This document shows, one piece after another, positions 1-11,840 of a stretch of 64,000 nt of DNA. The stretch comes from Setophaga petechia (Eukaryota > Chordata > Aves > Passeriformes > Parulidae), in the NCBI GenBank assembly GCA_024362935.1, contig JANCRA010000008.1:31800557-31864556 (forward strand), read 5' to 3'. Within the stretch, counting starts at the first letter, position 1; each line of letters starts with the position of its first letter. The notes below the pieces were generated by a model. It searched no databases. It was given only the letters and a program-made list of their open reading frames with translations, and was not told where the DNA came from. The translations under genes and the position numbers were made by a program.

Positions 1-2648
1 CATGAAAATTAAGAAGAATGTCTAATTTATTCTTTAAATTCCATGTGGACAATTACTGATTGTTTTAAAAGAATGAGCCTTCTGCCCCTTCCCTCCCAGG
101 TGGCTCAATGACATTCCATTTTGCTGGGCTATTTCTCCACTGGGTTGGCAGGTTGAGTGGGCTGTCGCAGCAGTCAGACAAGTGTAAGCAGGTTATTTAG
201 TTTGCTTTCTTTTCTACTCTCTCACTTCTTCTGCACTGATTAAGAGGATCAGAACTGTACCTTCAAGAGCTGGGCAAAGCATGCATCCAAACAATGTCAT
301 CATGCCCTTTCTTTTGCTACCTGTTCTCCACCTGGGAATTACTAGCACTTGATTTGCCTCTCAAAGGTCAGTTGATTCATGCAAAGATGTCTTGAAAGCT
401 ACACTCTTGACACTGATGAATGTGAGAGTGCTTCTGACTTTACAGACTCATGCAGAACTCCCTCTTATATTCTAATCATTTAAGGGGAAAAAGTAAAAAT
501 GAAAAATACTTGAGATGCATGCTCCAGTCTGATTCATATCTTGGACAAGAGTCAGTCACATAGCAGCCCTCCTACAATTTGCTTTCCACGGTTTGCAAAC
601 ATGAACATTCAGGCTGTATGTGAAATGCAGATCACTCAAACACAAAATCCCTATAAAATAAGGGAAAGAAAAAGATGGATTTTCAAATTACTGTACAGTG
701 ATGACTGAGATTTGCTTGCCTCTGTGTGTGTCATGTATTTCTCAAAATCAGCTGTCTATCAGCTGCCTTTTATTTTGGTTACTTTTTGGACTATTTTTCC
801 ATATAAGATTTCACAGAAATTTGATAAGTATGATTGTATAAATGAAAAATTTAAAAATCTGTCTGCTGTAACAGAAACGGTGTTTTGATGACTTTTTATT
901 TAACATCAGTCAAAAAAATTGTATCCAATAAATAGGTCTATTTCCCCCCTACATGCACAATATCATTAATGGTAATTATCTTGATTAATGGAGGGCAAGA
1001 ATGAGGAGTAAGAACTGAAATGAGAATTTAAATTGAAGAAGCCTCAGGCTTTCACAGAAGAAAGGCAGAACTTAATTAGTTAGCAGAAAAGATTTGTGGT
1101 GAAACCTAAAGAATCAAATTAATAATCTAATTTTTTTTTCTCTTAGGTAGTTGGATGCTTATAAGTTAAAAAGAAACTCATCCTAAATAACATGGAATTC
1201 CCAGAATCTTAAATTATGCAAGCTTGAATTTCCCAAAGTTATCCTTTCATTCTTAATGCCTTTGGATATGTCCTGTTGGTCTGAAGCAAAGAAATACAGG
1301 AAAATAAACAAATCAGTATATTTTTCTGACTGTCTACAAATAAAAAGAAGCAAAAGTAAGATACTATTTTTATTTCAAATGCAGCCAAGAAAAGTAACAT
1401 TATTGGAGTTTTTTACAAGGCAACAAGTTAAGTAAGGTGACTCAATAAGCTACGTGAAAAATACTACTTTAAAGCATTGAGTATTGGAAGATGAAGATAA
1501 ATCAGGAGATTAATAGCAGGACTCCATAAGTAAAAATTGAATGACATATTTAGTGCCAAGAGTAGTAAAAGTTATATTGTTGCCTCAAGGTACTTTTTGT
1601 TTTAACTTCCAGATGTTGACTAGAGCTGCGCTCTTTGTTGCCATAGTACAAATACATCTCTAATAGTCTAGAAGAAAAAAGGAAAACACTTTAGAATTTG
1701 ATTTTCTTTTATTCTTTTTCTCAGTGTTTCATAGCTGGGCAACTTATCACATCCAGAGGAAAAAAATGAGATAAAGATATAACTTGTAAAGCTTTAAAAA
1801 GTTCTCATCCTCCCAGCTCTGAATGCTCTTGATTCTGGCCACACACAGGAAATGAAGGGCTCAGATCCAACGGGAGTTGCCTCTCCATTGCCTCTGGCTT
1901 GCACTACTCACCTGTTTTTTGCTTGCTGCTCTGTTGGTGTATACAAGCCTGGGGATCATTGTCTGTTATTTCCTTTACCGAGAAGACAAAAATTGGAGAC
2001 AAGATAATTCCTCTTTGCGATAAACCAGTGTCTGAGGGAGAGTTCAATTAAAGAAAAGAGAAACGAAATCAAAAAAAGACAACCCAACAGCAATCCTGAA
2101 GCATAGGTATTTCTGTAACACTGCCACAAACAGCCAAAACAGGTTGCACAAAAGGAAGTATCACTTCACTTCTTGTCCCAATGGTTTGTTATGAGACAAA
2201 CATAACAAACAAAATAAAAGAATTGAGATGTTATGCCTTGAATTCACCCTGTTGGCTCAATCACCATTTTTTTTTTTAGTGCTCTCCTTTTTATAGGAAA
2301 AAGAATAAGTGCTTCCATTTTCAGCTGTTTTATGAACCTTTTCTAAGATATTAGTGTTTTCTTTATGTTTCAGATCAGATTGCGCACATGCACACACACA
2401 CATACACAACATTATGCTGAATTAAGTTCCAAAGTTATTTTTTAGGGTTTAGAGTCTTTAGACTTCCGGTGACTTTGCTGGGTAGCTCTTAACTGGGTGT
2501 ACTACACTTATCAGAGAGGGCCAGGGAGCAAATGTGAGGATTATATCCTCTTGCTCCTAGGTCTGCTTTGTAATGTTCCTATAACATTTCTCTGCAGAAA
2601 AGCCTGCAAACAGTTTTGAAGATACAGTTTGGTCCATTAAGCTCTCAC
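1..2648. other. non-coding stretch, unassigned
   Basis: AT-rich DNA with no recognisable transposon, RNA gene or coding exon. It contains a cluster of ATTA/TAAT cores around 960-1000 (for example attaatggtaattatc) and a short CA-rich microsatellite at about 2385-2409. Either intron or intergenic. Confidence 0.6.
2385..2409. repeat. short (CA)n microsatellite
   Basis: Interrupted CA dinucleotide run (cacatgcacacacacacata followed by cacaac). Simple-sequence DNA with no other function visible. Confidence 0.7.
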
Positions 2649-2817
2649 CTCGAGCTTAGTGGATGTGACTGCATCCTCCACTGCTCTTCCAGCAGCCTGT
2701 GCACCTCCAAACACCTCCAAGTGCCCTTTAGCAGCAGCACATGCAGTGCACAGCCTGCTATAAAATTTCTACCAGCGAGATCCAAGGCAATCCTCTGATG
2801 CTCTGAAATACTTTGAA
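2649..2817 (-). CDS. candidate coding exon, product unrecognised
   Basis: Seen: on the minus strand a long pyrimidine tract (ttcttatttttcccttcag) ends at an AG just before base 2817. An open frame runs 169 nt to 2649 and is followed by a consensus donor (CTCGAG then GTGAGA). One base is carried in from the previous exon and two are passed on. The predicted peptide is about 56 residues and includes IALDLAGRNFIAGCALHVLL and RLLEEQWRM, which look helix-forming and leucine-rich. I do not recognise a family. The other two frames carry stops. This is the best acceptor/donor pair I found in the window. Inference: an internal exon of a minus-strand gene. Alternative: a chance open segment, which is realistic because several such coincidences are expected in this much DNA. 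Confidence 0.35.
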
Positions 2818-4622
2818 CTGAAGGGAAAAATAAGAAGTGAGAAACTAAGAGAAAAAGAAAGATATTGAGAAGTAGCATCCTGGAGATTATAATACACATT
2901 TTCAAGGAACTTTTAGTGAATTCTAAATATGTGCTCTAGAGTTGAGTGTAGTTGTATTAGAGTTTTCTTGCTTTCTATTTACTAAGTTTAACTAGTAAAC
3001 TGAGCCTGTTCCATTGCTCTTAATTGTAGCATGAACACAACCACATTTTTTCCATAAGATGTTAGGATACTATCCAAAAGGCAGATATATTTATTTAAAA
3101 TGAAAATGAAAAATTAGGTGGCAGAATTGATAAGCAGTGGTTGGAATTTCCACATTCCTTTTAACTCAAATGGCAGAAATGTTCAACCAGCTTTGTTTCA
3201 AATTTTAACATAAAACTACTGCAGCCTTTAAGTGCCAGGTTTCTTTGCGTGCACACGCTAATGATCAGATCCATTTCAAGGCACCTGGTTCTACTTTCTG
3301 CTGTGTGCTTTTGGCTGGGCAGGCACTGCATTTTGGGTGATGTGGTCTTCACTCTTGTCCTGCCAGCAAAAAAGTCTGTAACCAAGTCAAATCAAACATA
3401 GGTTAACATGAGAGGGAGACAGTGTTCCTTGTGAGCTGCACTGAGAAGAATTTAGGCTGTGAAATTGGTACTGTGACTAACATAGAAATTTTCATCTAAA
3501 AGTATGTTTTCTAATGTAACCTTAAATCTAAAATAGACTCTATTTCCTCCAAGAATGAGTTTCAGACAAGTGAGATTAAAGAACCACTTCAAAGTACCGG
3601 TCTTAGGAACAAAAACCTAAAGAAAATAAGAGGAAATCAGAACCACAAAGTTGAAATGTTTTTAATAATCCCAAACACCAAGGGAAAACAGCCTCAAGCA
3701 AGAGAAAATAAGCTTCAGTTTGATCTCATTTTGGAAAGCATGAGGTTGCACAGTTCAAGGCTTGCAGACACCAGACTGGGCATGAGAAATTCTGACAGGT
3801 CCCCGTGATCTGGACTTGCCTTGCGTTCTCCTCTGGAAGTCATAGGGTGTCCTGGAAAGTCTGAAGCAGGATTCATGTCAGGCTCTGATTCTGGGCACAG
3901 CTTCACTTAGTCAAGGCTGATTTCTTTCTATTTTCTTAGACTGACAACGTAAATGAGTCAGAGCAATTGTCTTGGCACCATATCATTAACCTTGAATGCT
4001 TTTTTAGTCTCACAGTCTTCTTGGTGCCATTCTACCACAGTTACATATTAGTAGAACGTTCATTGTTGTTTTTTTCTTGACAAATTCATCAGATACATCT
4101 CTGCTAGATTTTGAAATTTTAGATTTGCAATGATTCATGCCTAACTTTGGCTGCCATAATTATTCACAACAAAGTAACCATTAAGAGTTTAGACTCTCAA
4201 AAGAACTTAATATAAATTTAGTAACTTAGCATTGCACCGAGTAAACATAAATTTATTTCTGAGTGTGTTTAGCAAAAAAAATTAGTGGAGTTTCTCTACC
4301 CTCTCAGATGCATTACTCTCAGTGTTCTCTGATAAGGTTTCAATATGTTTTATGTTTTATGTCTTACTGACATAAAATGAAAAATATTTCTCAGGTGTTA
4401 CTGTCATTTCTAGCAATGAGGTTGCTTCCCAAAAGATTTTATCAGGATTATAAACTATATGCCAATGGCACAGATGGGAGAAAAGAATATGATCATCATA
4501 AGAAGCTCAAAGAATTACTGAAGTTTACATCCAATTTTTGCTTGTGTATAAGTATCTAATAATTTGTCCCTTTTAAGTAACATAAGGTTTTCTTTACTGC
4601 AAAGCCATTTTAGCTCCCTCCC

Positions 4623-4647
4623 TTGTCTTCCCTTTAAGGGAAGACAA
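4623..4647. repeat. near-perfect palindrome with adjacent short duplication
   Basis: Arms ttgtcttccctt (4623-4634) and aagggaagacaa (4636-4647) are exact reverse complements separated by one base. The right arm leads into a direct duplication: agacaaaatgagttgtccat (from 4642) recurs as agacaaaatgaggtgtccat (from 4670), 28 bp apart with one mismatch. The combination suggests a local replication-slippage or template-switch event. Confidence 0.8.
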
Positions 4648-6181
4648 AATGAGTTGTCCATTTGTCAAAAGACAAAATGAGGTGTCCATTTGTTCCATAA
4701 GTTACCTGAAGACAGCAAACCCAACCTAGCTTTAACATCTAAGACATCTTACATGCACTGAGGACAATGTGTGTGCCTGATTATATGCTAAGAAATGTGC
4801 AAGGACCATAGAAAGGCCATCCCTCTGTCAGGAAATTACTGTCTTCAAACAACAGTGGGCAGGAGATGTGTAGTATTAATGACTTGGAAAAATGTTGCAT
4901 CAAAACCACATCCACATCTGTCTTCTTCCTTTTGTGAGGCTCTTAAAACCACATTACATGCATTATTTTTCAGCATTGTGTGAAAACTCAAACATAAGAT
5001 TGTGTGTAACTATCAGCAGATAAATTTGCTTATTTTTGTTTGTCCAGAATTAATTTCATCTGGGAAAGTTTGATGGAAGTAGACACAAAGATGTTGTGAC
5101 AAGTTCTTTGTGGAAATTAAAACTTGTTTTTCTTTGAACACATCCTTTTTAGGGAGCTGGCAGGCCTCTGCAAAGCTTAGTAACGTCAATCCACCAACAA
5201 TGGAGCATTATTCAGCCAGAAGCTCTGGGTTCTCTGGATGAATTTAATCTTAGGAAATCCCAAGCCTATCTGACTTTGCTGCTGCAAATGCTTTGGGGTA
5301 CAATCCTCCATTTTGTAACATGTTCAGCCTTTAAAAATTGGTAGAAAAAATATGTAGTGCGATAGCCAGAAATCAAGCTGGTGTGATAAGTATTTTCATC
5401 ATGTTTCTAATTTGAAAACCTATTATTCCTTCCTGTTGAGGTCCACTGGCATTTCCACTGATTTTTTTTTTGCCCCCTGATCCTCATTCCTGGAAAAACA
5501 GTGAGTCTTCTCTGCATCGCACAAAACTGCAGCAAAAAAATTTTTTGCCTTTCATTATCCTTTCACAGTATTTCTGTCTGTCAGGTTCCTAAATGTAATG
5601 ACCAAATCTTTGGGAACAAAGACACAAAATAAATTTCCTGTTATCTGTCTAATGCAGGGTTTATTCCTAAAAGTACTGTTTTTGAAGTGCAGGAACTTGA
5701 TGTGTATGCTAATTTTCATACCCTTTTATCTTCTGAATTTTAAGAGAAATTCACATAATTGAACTCTGAAAATCTAGACTGCTTTTTGCTGTGTCATAAA
5801 AGATATCTATTATAAAAGCTTGATTTTTGGCATGCTTACAAGATTTCAAAAGATACAAAACCATAAAATGAAGAGATTATGAAAATCTGTATTATAAAAG
5901 CCGCCAAGGTCATAATTAATTTTTTTTTTTGTTAAATCTGTTAAGGAATGTAGTTCAGAAAATTTCATTCACATAATATGTTTAAAAAAGGCAGCTATGC
6001 AGTTTACTTTTAATTAAAAAAAAAAAAAAGAGAGACAGACATGAAGAGAGTCTCCTTTGGATTCTTAGGCCAGATCTGAAGCACTTGCAATGTAAAGCTT
6101 TGGATTGGATCTCTAGACACAAATCTTACTTCAATGGCTGTGTAAAAATGTGGTCTGCTTCATGTGGGTTGATTGTCTTTG

Positions 6182-6211
6182 TTACAGTCAGCAATACACT
6201 GCTGACTGTAA
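6182..6211. repeat. 12-bp stem, 6-nt loop inverted repeat
   Basis: ttacagtcagca (6182-6193) and tgctgactgtaa (6200-6211) are exact reverse complements around the loop atacac. No poly-T run or terminator context applies in vertebrate DNA. The arms are too short for a typical pre-miRNA. Confidence 0.8.
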
Positions 6212-6940
6212 TAAAGGAGCAAAGTTCCTTATTTTTCTTACAGGTTGAGTGACCTTGCACATGTATGAGCATATTCATGTTTAACTGAACGAGTAATGGA
6301 GTTTCCAAAGCTCTAAAACTGATAAACCAAAAAGAGATAGTTTAGAACTTATTGATATAAAACATAGGTACAAAACTTCAGTGAATTCAGATGACATGGA
6401 ATTAATAGAAGATGACAGAGAGAAAGATCTAATGTCTTTTCCTCATATTAAATGTAAGAAATGAACTTCATATAAAACTGTATAACACTTAAATGAAAAG
6501 TGGCCATGCATTTTAGCATTTCATTTTCTAAACTAGAGAATTAGTGGGAAATTTTTAGTGCACCACTAGAAAAATAAAGTATACTATTATGAAAATAGGT
6601 ACTTCTGATTCTTCACTGTCTGAAAACCTTACAGAAGAATAAAGGTGAAGAGTCCCCTGTGTTAAATATGCTCTTGCAAAGCTAAGTGACACTAAAGATT
6701 CTGCTACTTTATTCCAAAGAAAAGGAAGTTTGGATATGTCAGAGATTTAAAGAGACTCTTCTATTGCAAGTGTAGTTCTTATCTGAGACACTCTGGTATC
6801 CAGCCTCTAAAGGAAATGAGATTTAGTAGGGTTTGTGTATCTACAGATGAAGGTAGGTCCAGACTGAGTTATCCAAGTCCACATTTCACTATGCTCTTCA
6901 AACAGGTTATTTGTTTTCCTGAATAAAAAACCAGATCTTC

Positions 6941-7070
6941 ATAAAAACAAACAAAACCACCAAAAATCAAACAAACAAAACCCAAACAAAACAAAAACCA
7001 AAACTAAAAACCAAAACCACACAAACAAACAAAACTAAAACTGAAACAAAAACAACAGAAAACCCCAAAA
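6941..7070. repeat. A/C-rich low-complexity block
   Basis: About 130 bp of degenerate (CAAA)n and AAAACC units. Just downstream is a short T/G-rich patch (gttggttttgggtttttt, from about 7087) that is roughly complementary to parts of the block, so the two could pair. No element core is recognised next to it. Confidence 0.75.
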
Positions 7071-7436
7071 CGCTTAAAGGTTGTGTGTTGGTTTTGGGTT
7101 TTTTTCTTTCTCAATTGTACTGCATTATTTTTCCTTTAATAGTTTCTCTGGCACAACTGGATGATAACATATAACCTGTTATAAAGCTAGAGATGTCACA
7201 AAAAAGAGACAGATTAGTGTTTTAGAGGATACCATTATAGTTGGAACCACTTGAATAGCATTTGAACACAACAGGAATTGGCATGATTTCCTGAAATAAG
7301 AGAAATAACCAGCAGCACAGACATAAATTGGGGAATAATCAGGCAGACAGTATTTCTACAGAAATGAACCTGAAGGACATATTCACCACTCTCTGATGTA
7401 GAAAGCTTCAATGATAAAAAAGGATTAGAGCTGTAC

Positions 7437-7712
7437 CTGCAGATCAGAATGCATTGAGAAATGATGGGAGTATGAGATGAGGCTGGGTAAAGTAGCTGAT
7501 CTCTCAGACTCCCACTTCACTTTATTATTATGCTTTCTGCAGAAGAGTGCACTGTCTAGGTAATTTATGAATTTTAATGCCCATTCTTGCAGAGACCTTT
7601 CCAGTGAGTTATTTCTGTGCTGTGCATCCTGGTTCTCTGCATCTGCGGCACTGTGAGCACCATCCCAAGGAAGCACCACCCTCCTGCTGCACTCCTCCAG
7701 AAAGGCAGACCA
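7437..7712 (-). CDS. candidate coding exon, product unrecognised
   Basis: Seen: on the minus strand an acceptor (ctctcctgttactgcag) ends just before base 7712. A single frame stays open for 276 nt (exactly 92 codons, phase 0 in and 0 out) to 7437, and a consensus donor follows (CTGCAG then GTACAG). The predicted peptide begins WSAFLEECSRRVVLPW. Its middle (NSLERSLQEWALKFINYLDS) is charged and amphipathic, and its end is serine- and histidine-rich. The segment is less AT-rich than its surroundings. I recognise no domain or family. The open frame extends past both splice sites and has no in-frame ATG at its upstream end, so it could only be an internal exon. Alternative: a chance open frame; about fifteen of this length are expected here from base composition alone. 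Confidence 0.35.
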
Positions 7713-10289
7713 CTGCAGTAACAGGAGAGTCAATCAAACACTGAAATGGTTGTAGAGAATATTGAGGTTTATATTCTTGGCCTATTTAAAATATTGGTTT
7801 TTTATAAAGGTGAGAAAACATTTGAAATATTCAATAAGACATTAAATAATTGGAAGGTCTTCTTGGCTGTTGGAAAACATTTTAAGAACCAAAAAATATC
7901 TGAGAGATTTGCATGTCTGAATAACTACTTTTAGCTAAGGATTGTATTTACAAATGGAGTTTCATTTCGTCTCCTCACATCTTGGATGTACTTTCAAGAT
8001 TATTTTTAAATGTGTAGTGTTTAGCTCTTGTCTTTGCTATCCCTACTCCTTTTCATGTAGTTCTGAGTTCTACCTCTTCTGTTTATATTTCTACAATTTG
8101 ACAGGCTGTTTGCAGCTTTGTACCATTGTTTTTTCTGATTTTTTTCAACTTATGGAAAAACAGCCATTTTCCTTATACTCTCTAGTAAATTGTTTCTCAA
8201 ATGAAAAATTATTTGATTAGACTTTAATTGTTGATAGAGAAAGTTATCACAGGTAAAATACACATTTTTTTCAAATAATCTGTGCCTGTATTAAAAAGGG
8301 GATGCTCATATAATAGAGCAGAAAAAATAGTTACCCCTGGGATTAAAATAAGTAATTAAGATATACAAAGAGCTGGCAAAACCATTTTTAAAGAATGAAA
8401 ACTATTCATGATATAAAAACATCATGGGGAGTACTGCAAGTTCATTTATTCCAGAACATGATTTTCTCCCTCTCTATTTTGTTTTTATTTGTCTTTATGA
8501 TAAATGTATCTCATGATGTAAACCAACTTTGCATAGGCACTATTACTTTGTAATAGGAAGTTTTGCATTTTATGACACTGAGAAAGAGATTCCTAAAATC
8601 ATGGGACTTGCTTTTACTCACATTTTCAAAATTTATATCATGATTGTCTATGAATGCAATAAATTACCCTAAGATACCCCACAGAGTGAAGTAGTTTTTG
8701 AATTGGTGTGGAACTTGTTGAAAGTCTGTATTAGGATGTGACCCATGATAGTCTCACGTAAAGAGACTGTAAAGCATTAACGAGTTAATAAATTCTTCCT
8801 CCATATCTTCTGATGTATTTCTACACAAAGTGCAAATTTTTGGAATTTTAGTAGAGTTCCAGAAAACCAGACTTAAAGGAGACTTGCATTTGTTTACTAA
8901 GTAATCTGGATATGCATATATTCACAGACAACCCATTTCTACTATGTTATTCAATGTGCAAATGTATTTATCAGAATTAATAAAACCCAACATGAAAAGT
9001 AGTAAGAACTGCTACAAAAAATATTATTTTTGTTTTCCATTTCTCCTTGTGAAATTTTATGAATAATATTCTGATAGGTCTGAGTTTTACAGCAAATGGA
9101 TTTTTCTGGAAAATGAAAAATTCAGAAAAGCTATTCAATCTTGCTCCAGCTCTACTTATGGAATCAATCTTAGGATACACAAGAAATTTCTGAGTGGAAA
9201 ATAAGATTGAAGAAAGGAGATAAGATAAACAATAATATCATCCAAAAAGCAGGAAAGATGGGAAATAGAGGAAGTAGGTTATGGTTTATGAATTTACTGA
9301 TGGGTCTGAGTAGTGAAGCACTAAGTCACATCTCTTTGAAGTGAGATTTTTGTTTCATCCTTCATTAGGTGCAAGAACAACAAAACCATGCATAACCTCC
9401 AAGGGGGAAAAAAAGCTTATCTTGAGGCAATAATTTTGTCAGAAAAGAAATTTGCCTTTGTCAGAGAGAAGTTTGCCTTCCAGAAAACAGCGGAGTAAAC
9501 AAGGGGAAGGAAAGCATTAGAAGTATTTTGCTCCTACATACTCTTACATCTTCTAAAAAGCTGCCATTTTCTCACTCTGTGCCATTTTATGGCCTTTGCC
9601 ACGCAGATGGGCTTCCCAGAACAAAACCCTCCCTGGTTCTCATGGCTTGAGTTCAGTGAATGTTCACTTGTCTGTGGAGCAAGAGGCTTCTTGGCACCTG
9701 TGCTCCTTCCTGCTGCTTCCACATTCTCTGCCATATTTTTGTAATTCGGGGCATTTTTACTGCATAACTTTCAGTGTGAATTGCATTCATATTCTACTGT
9801 AATGATCTGGGTTTGTTTTATTTTTTTTTTTTTTTGCTTAGTAATTTGTTGAGTTTGTTTTTCTTAAATATGTGTTATTGGTTAGAACAATTAGCCATCT
9901 GTTTTCAGTCACTCTTTTACATGAATAGCAGGTTTTGTCAGTTCCCCCCTTTAGAAGAGCAATTAACCACTGTAGTAGTGATTGTAGTCTTTCTCATTTT
10001 GAGATTTTTGTTTAGCTTCCATATGATGGAATTTCAAAAATGCCTAATATCAAAAAAGAAAAGTTTTTTTCTTTGCAACACTGTTGGTTAGCATTGTTAG
10101 GTAGCAATGTTACTTGATGAGACAGCAATAAAATGTCTATAATGTAGATAATAAAATTTTTATCATGAGAAGCTTTTCCAATTGTCCAGCTACTGCTAAT
10201 TCATGGCCTGTTCTTCTCAACAAACTTGAGGAGAGACCATTTTCTATCTTTGCATATTAGGATAGGGAAAATACCAAGGAAGGTCTTAC
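7713..10289. other. non-coding stretch, unassigned
   Basis: AT-rich, with a 15-T run at 9821-9835. No transposon, RNA gene or convincing exon seen on either strand. Confidence 0.6.
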
Positions 10290-10388
10290 TCTGATGATTT
10301 TGTAAGAAGAAAATCTGCCAGAATAACCTGGGAACTGACAGGTCATGAGGAATGACTGTGAAAACGCCAGCACTTCTTCTATCTTGTT
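10290..10388 (-). CDS. weak candidate exon, product unrecognised
   Basis: On the minus strand a pyrimidine-rich acceptor (tttattacttttattgaag) precedes 99 nt that end at a GTAAGA donor after base 10290. Read in phase 0 the segment gives 33 codons (NKIEEVLAFSQSFL at its start). A second frame is also open, which weakens the case. Phase 0-0 would join directly to the candidate at 7437-7712. No family recognised; chance is a good alternative. Confidence 0.2.
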
Positions 10389-10968
10389 CTTCAATAAAAG
10401 TAATAAACAAAGAGCTAGCAGAATTAAAACCACTGAGATTTGTTAGAGAAAGGGAAGATGGTGGGAAATAAAATAATAAAGTAGATAAACCTAATGCTAG
10501 TAAACTTAAAGAATTTAATAAAGTGATATCAGAGAACTGAGAAGCATAACATTGCAGGGGATAAAATAATGGCTGTTTTAAAGAGAGAATAAAGAAGAAC
10601 TAGAAGATGCTATATATTGTGCTACACTGTCTGCAAAAATAATCCAGTGAACTATTTGTAAAGATATGGAAGGAATAAATGAAGAATACTGTCAAAATGT
10701 ATGCACTTAACAGAACTCTCCTGATAACATTGAATCAATCAAATCCCCTCTTCTGACAGAAGGGCAGAAGGCCTGAGGAAGCTGTAGGTATTCACACCCA
10801 GACTCTGAATCAAGCCTTTAAAATATAATCAGGTCTTCCCTGACAGCATCTTATAAGGAAGTTTTCAGATATCAAAAAGGTAGAAATACAGGTGAGTGCA
10901 AAACTCAGAACTGGGAAGTGCTGCAGTCTCACTGGTGGGCAAGATCAGGTGGGTCCCTATGAACCAAA

Positions 10969-11014
10969 GGAATTATTATCTACAGGCTTTACAGGAATTA
11001 TTATCTACAGGCTT
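10969..11014. repeat. 25-bp-period tandem duplication, two copies
   Basis: The 21-bp stretch beginning ggaattattatctacaggct at 10969 recurs identically from 10994. It sits inside a moderately GC-richer segment that is open in two plus-strand frames (about 10892-11240). An ATACAG/GTGAGT donor-like site lies just upstream at about 10892. I do not recognise a gene. Confidence 0.85.
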
Positions 11015-11699
11015 CTGCCTTCAAGCAGGAGCAGTCAACTGCACAAAGACACAGCTGGTGAATTGTTTTGTGGAAGAGGAGTGGGACATGCTAGAATCTT
11101 GCAAGCTGAAGATAGATCAGCATCATCCTCTCCTTCCAAGATCATACTGTCAGGAAGAAGAAGACTTCTCCTCTAAAGCAAGTTACACCAAGAGGATGAT
11201 GTGCTATATCCAGCTGTATCACACTGCATTTAATGGGTAGCAAAGAGATTTCAAAGTGCCAGCAAAAAGAATAATTACAACTCTGTAAAAAGGTTCCACG
11301 AAAGAAGGCTTAAACACAACTGAGATTCTAGTTCAGAACTGTAAAACTGAAGGACAATCCATGTATGCTAAAATGTCTCCCTGTGTCCAAATGGAAAAGG
11401 GAAGATGCAAAGGACTTAAATTTAGAGAAGGGATATGTAGTTTAGACACTGAGAAAAGGTTCATAACTTAAAATGTCCTACTTTCACATATATATATATG
11501 TGAGGTGGACATATTTAATAGTTTAGGGAAAAAGTAGTTCAACACAACAGATTATTTTCATAACCCTGTTTTCCTTCTCCAATGCAAAACCAATTTAGGC
11601 TACACAGCCTAAACTTGCAGATAATATTAATACAATGAGTTAAACACTTGTGAGACGATTTTGAAACTAAAGACAAAGCCCTCTTTTCTCCCACCAGCT

Positions 11700-11840
11700 A
11701 TACAGAGTTTTGGAGCAGTGGGTAGAATGCTCAGCTGCTTGACAGCGCAGACTGCTCAGGCTAACGAGTTTAAGTTAAGACATTTTTCAGTCTGATTGCC
11801 TCATCTGGAGAGTTTGTACAGAGGGACCTCATTAATTCCA
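11700..11840 (+). repeat. possible ancient tRNA-derived SINE (MIR/CORE-SINE-like)
   Basis: The stretch at about 11714-11775 resembles a decayed tRNA-derived SINE head: ggagcagtgggtagaatgct could be an A-box region, cagactgct follows, and cgagtttaag sits where the B-box CGAGTCC would be. About 50 bp further on, cagtctgattgcctcatctg recalls the 'cctcatctg' part of MIR-type tails. This is similarity judged by eye from memory. If correct, the copy is very old. An ordinary unique sequence is the alternative. Confidence 0.25.

Larger units (their letters stand above)
2818..7436. other. non-coding stretch, unassigned
   Basis: AT-rich, with no recognised transposon. It holds a near-palindrome at 4623-4647 with a partial tandem duplication beside it, a hairpin at 6182-6211, a poly(A) tract near 6015-6028 and an A-rich low-complexity block at 6941-7070. 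On the minus strand a 76-nt open segment (about 6128-6203) is flanked by an acceptor (ctcctttattacag) and a donor (GTAAGA). Its phase does not match its neighbours and I do not call it. Confidence 0.55.

Noticed and set aside
3161..3385. Minus-strand open segment following a ctggcag acceptor-like site
   Set aside because: Two different frames are partly open, no good donor follows, and no phase agreement with 2649-2817 could be shown.
6128..6203. 76-nt minus-strand segment between an acceptor and a GTAAGA donor
   Set aside because: Short, its phase (1 in, 2 out) does not match the neighbouring candidates, and it overlaps a 12-bp hairpin that explains part of its sequence.
11485..11502. cacatatatatatatgtg palindrome
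   Set aside because: A self-complementary (TA)n run is expected to be palindromic, so it carries no extra information.
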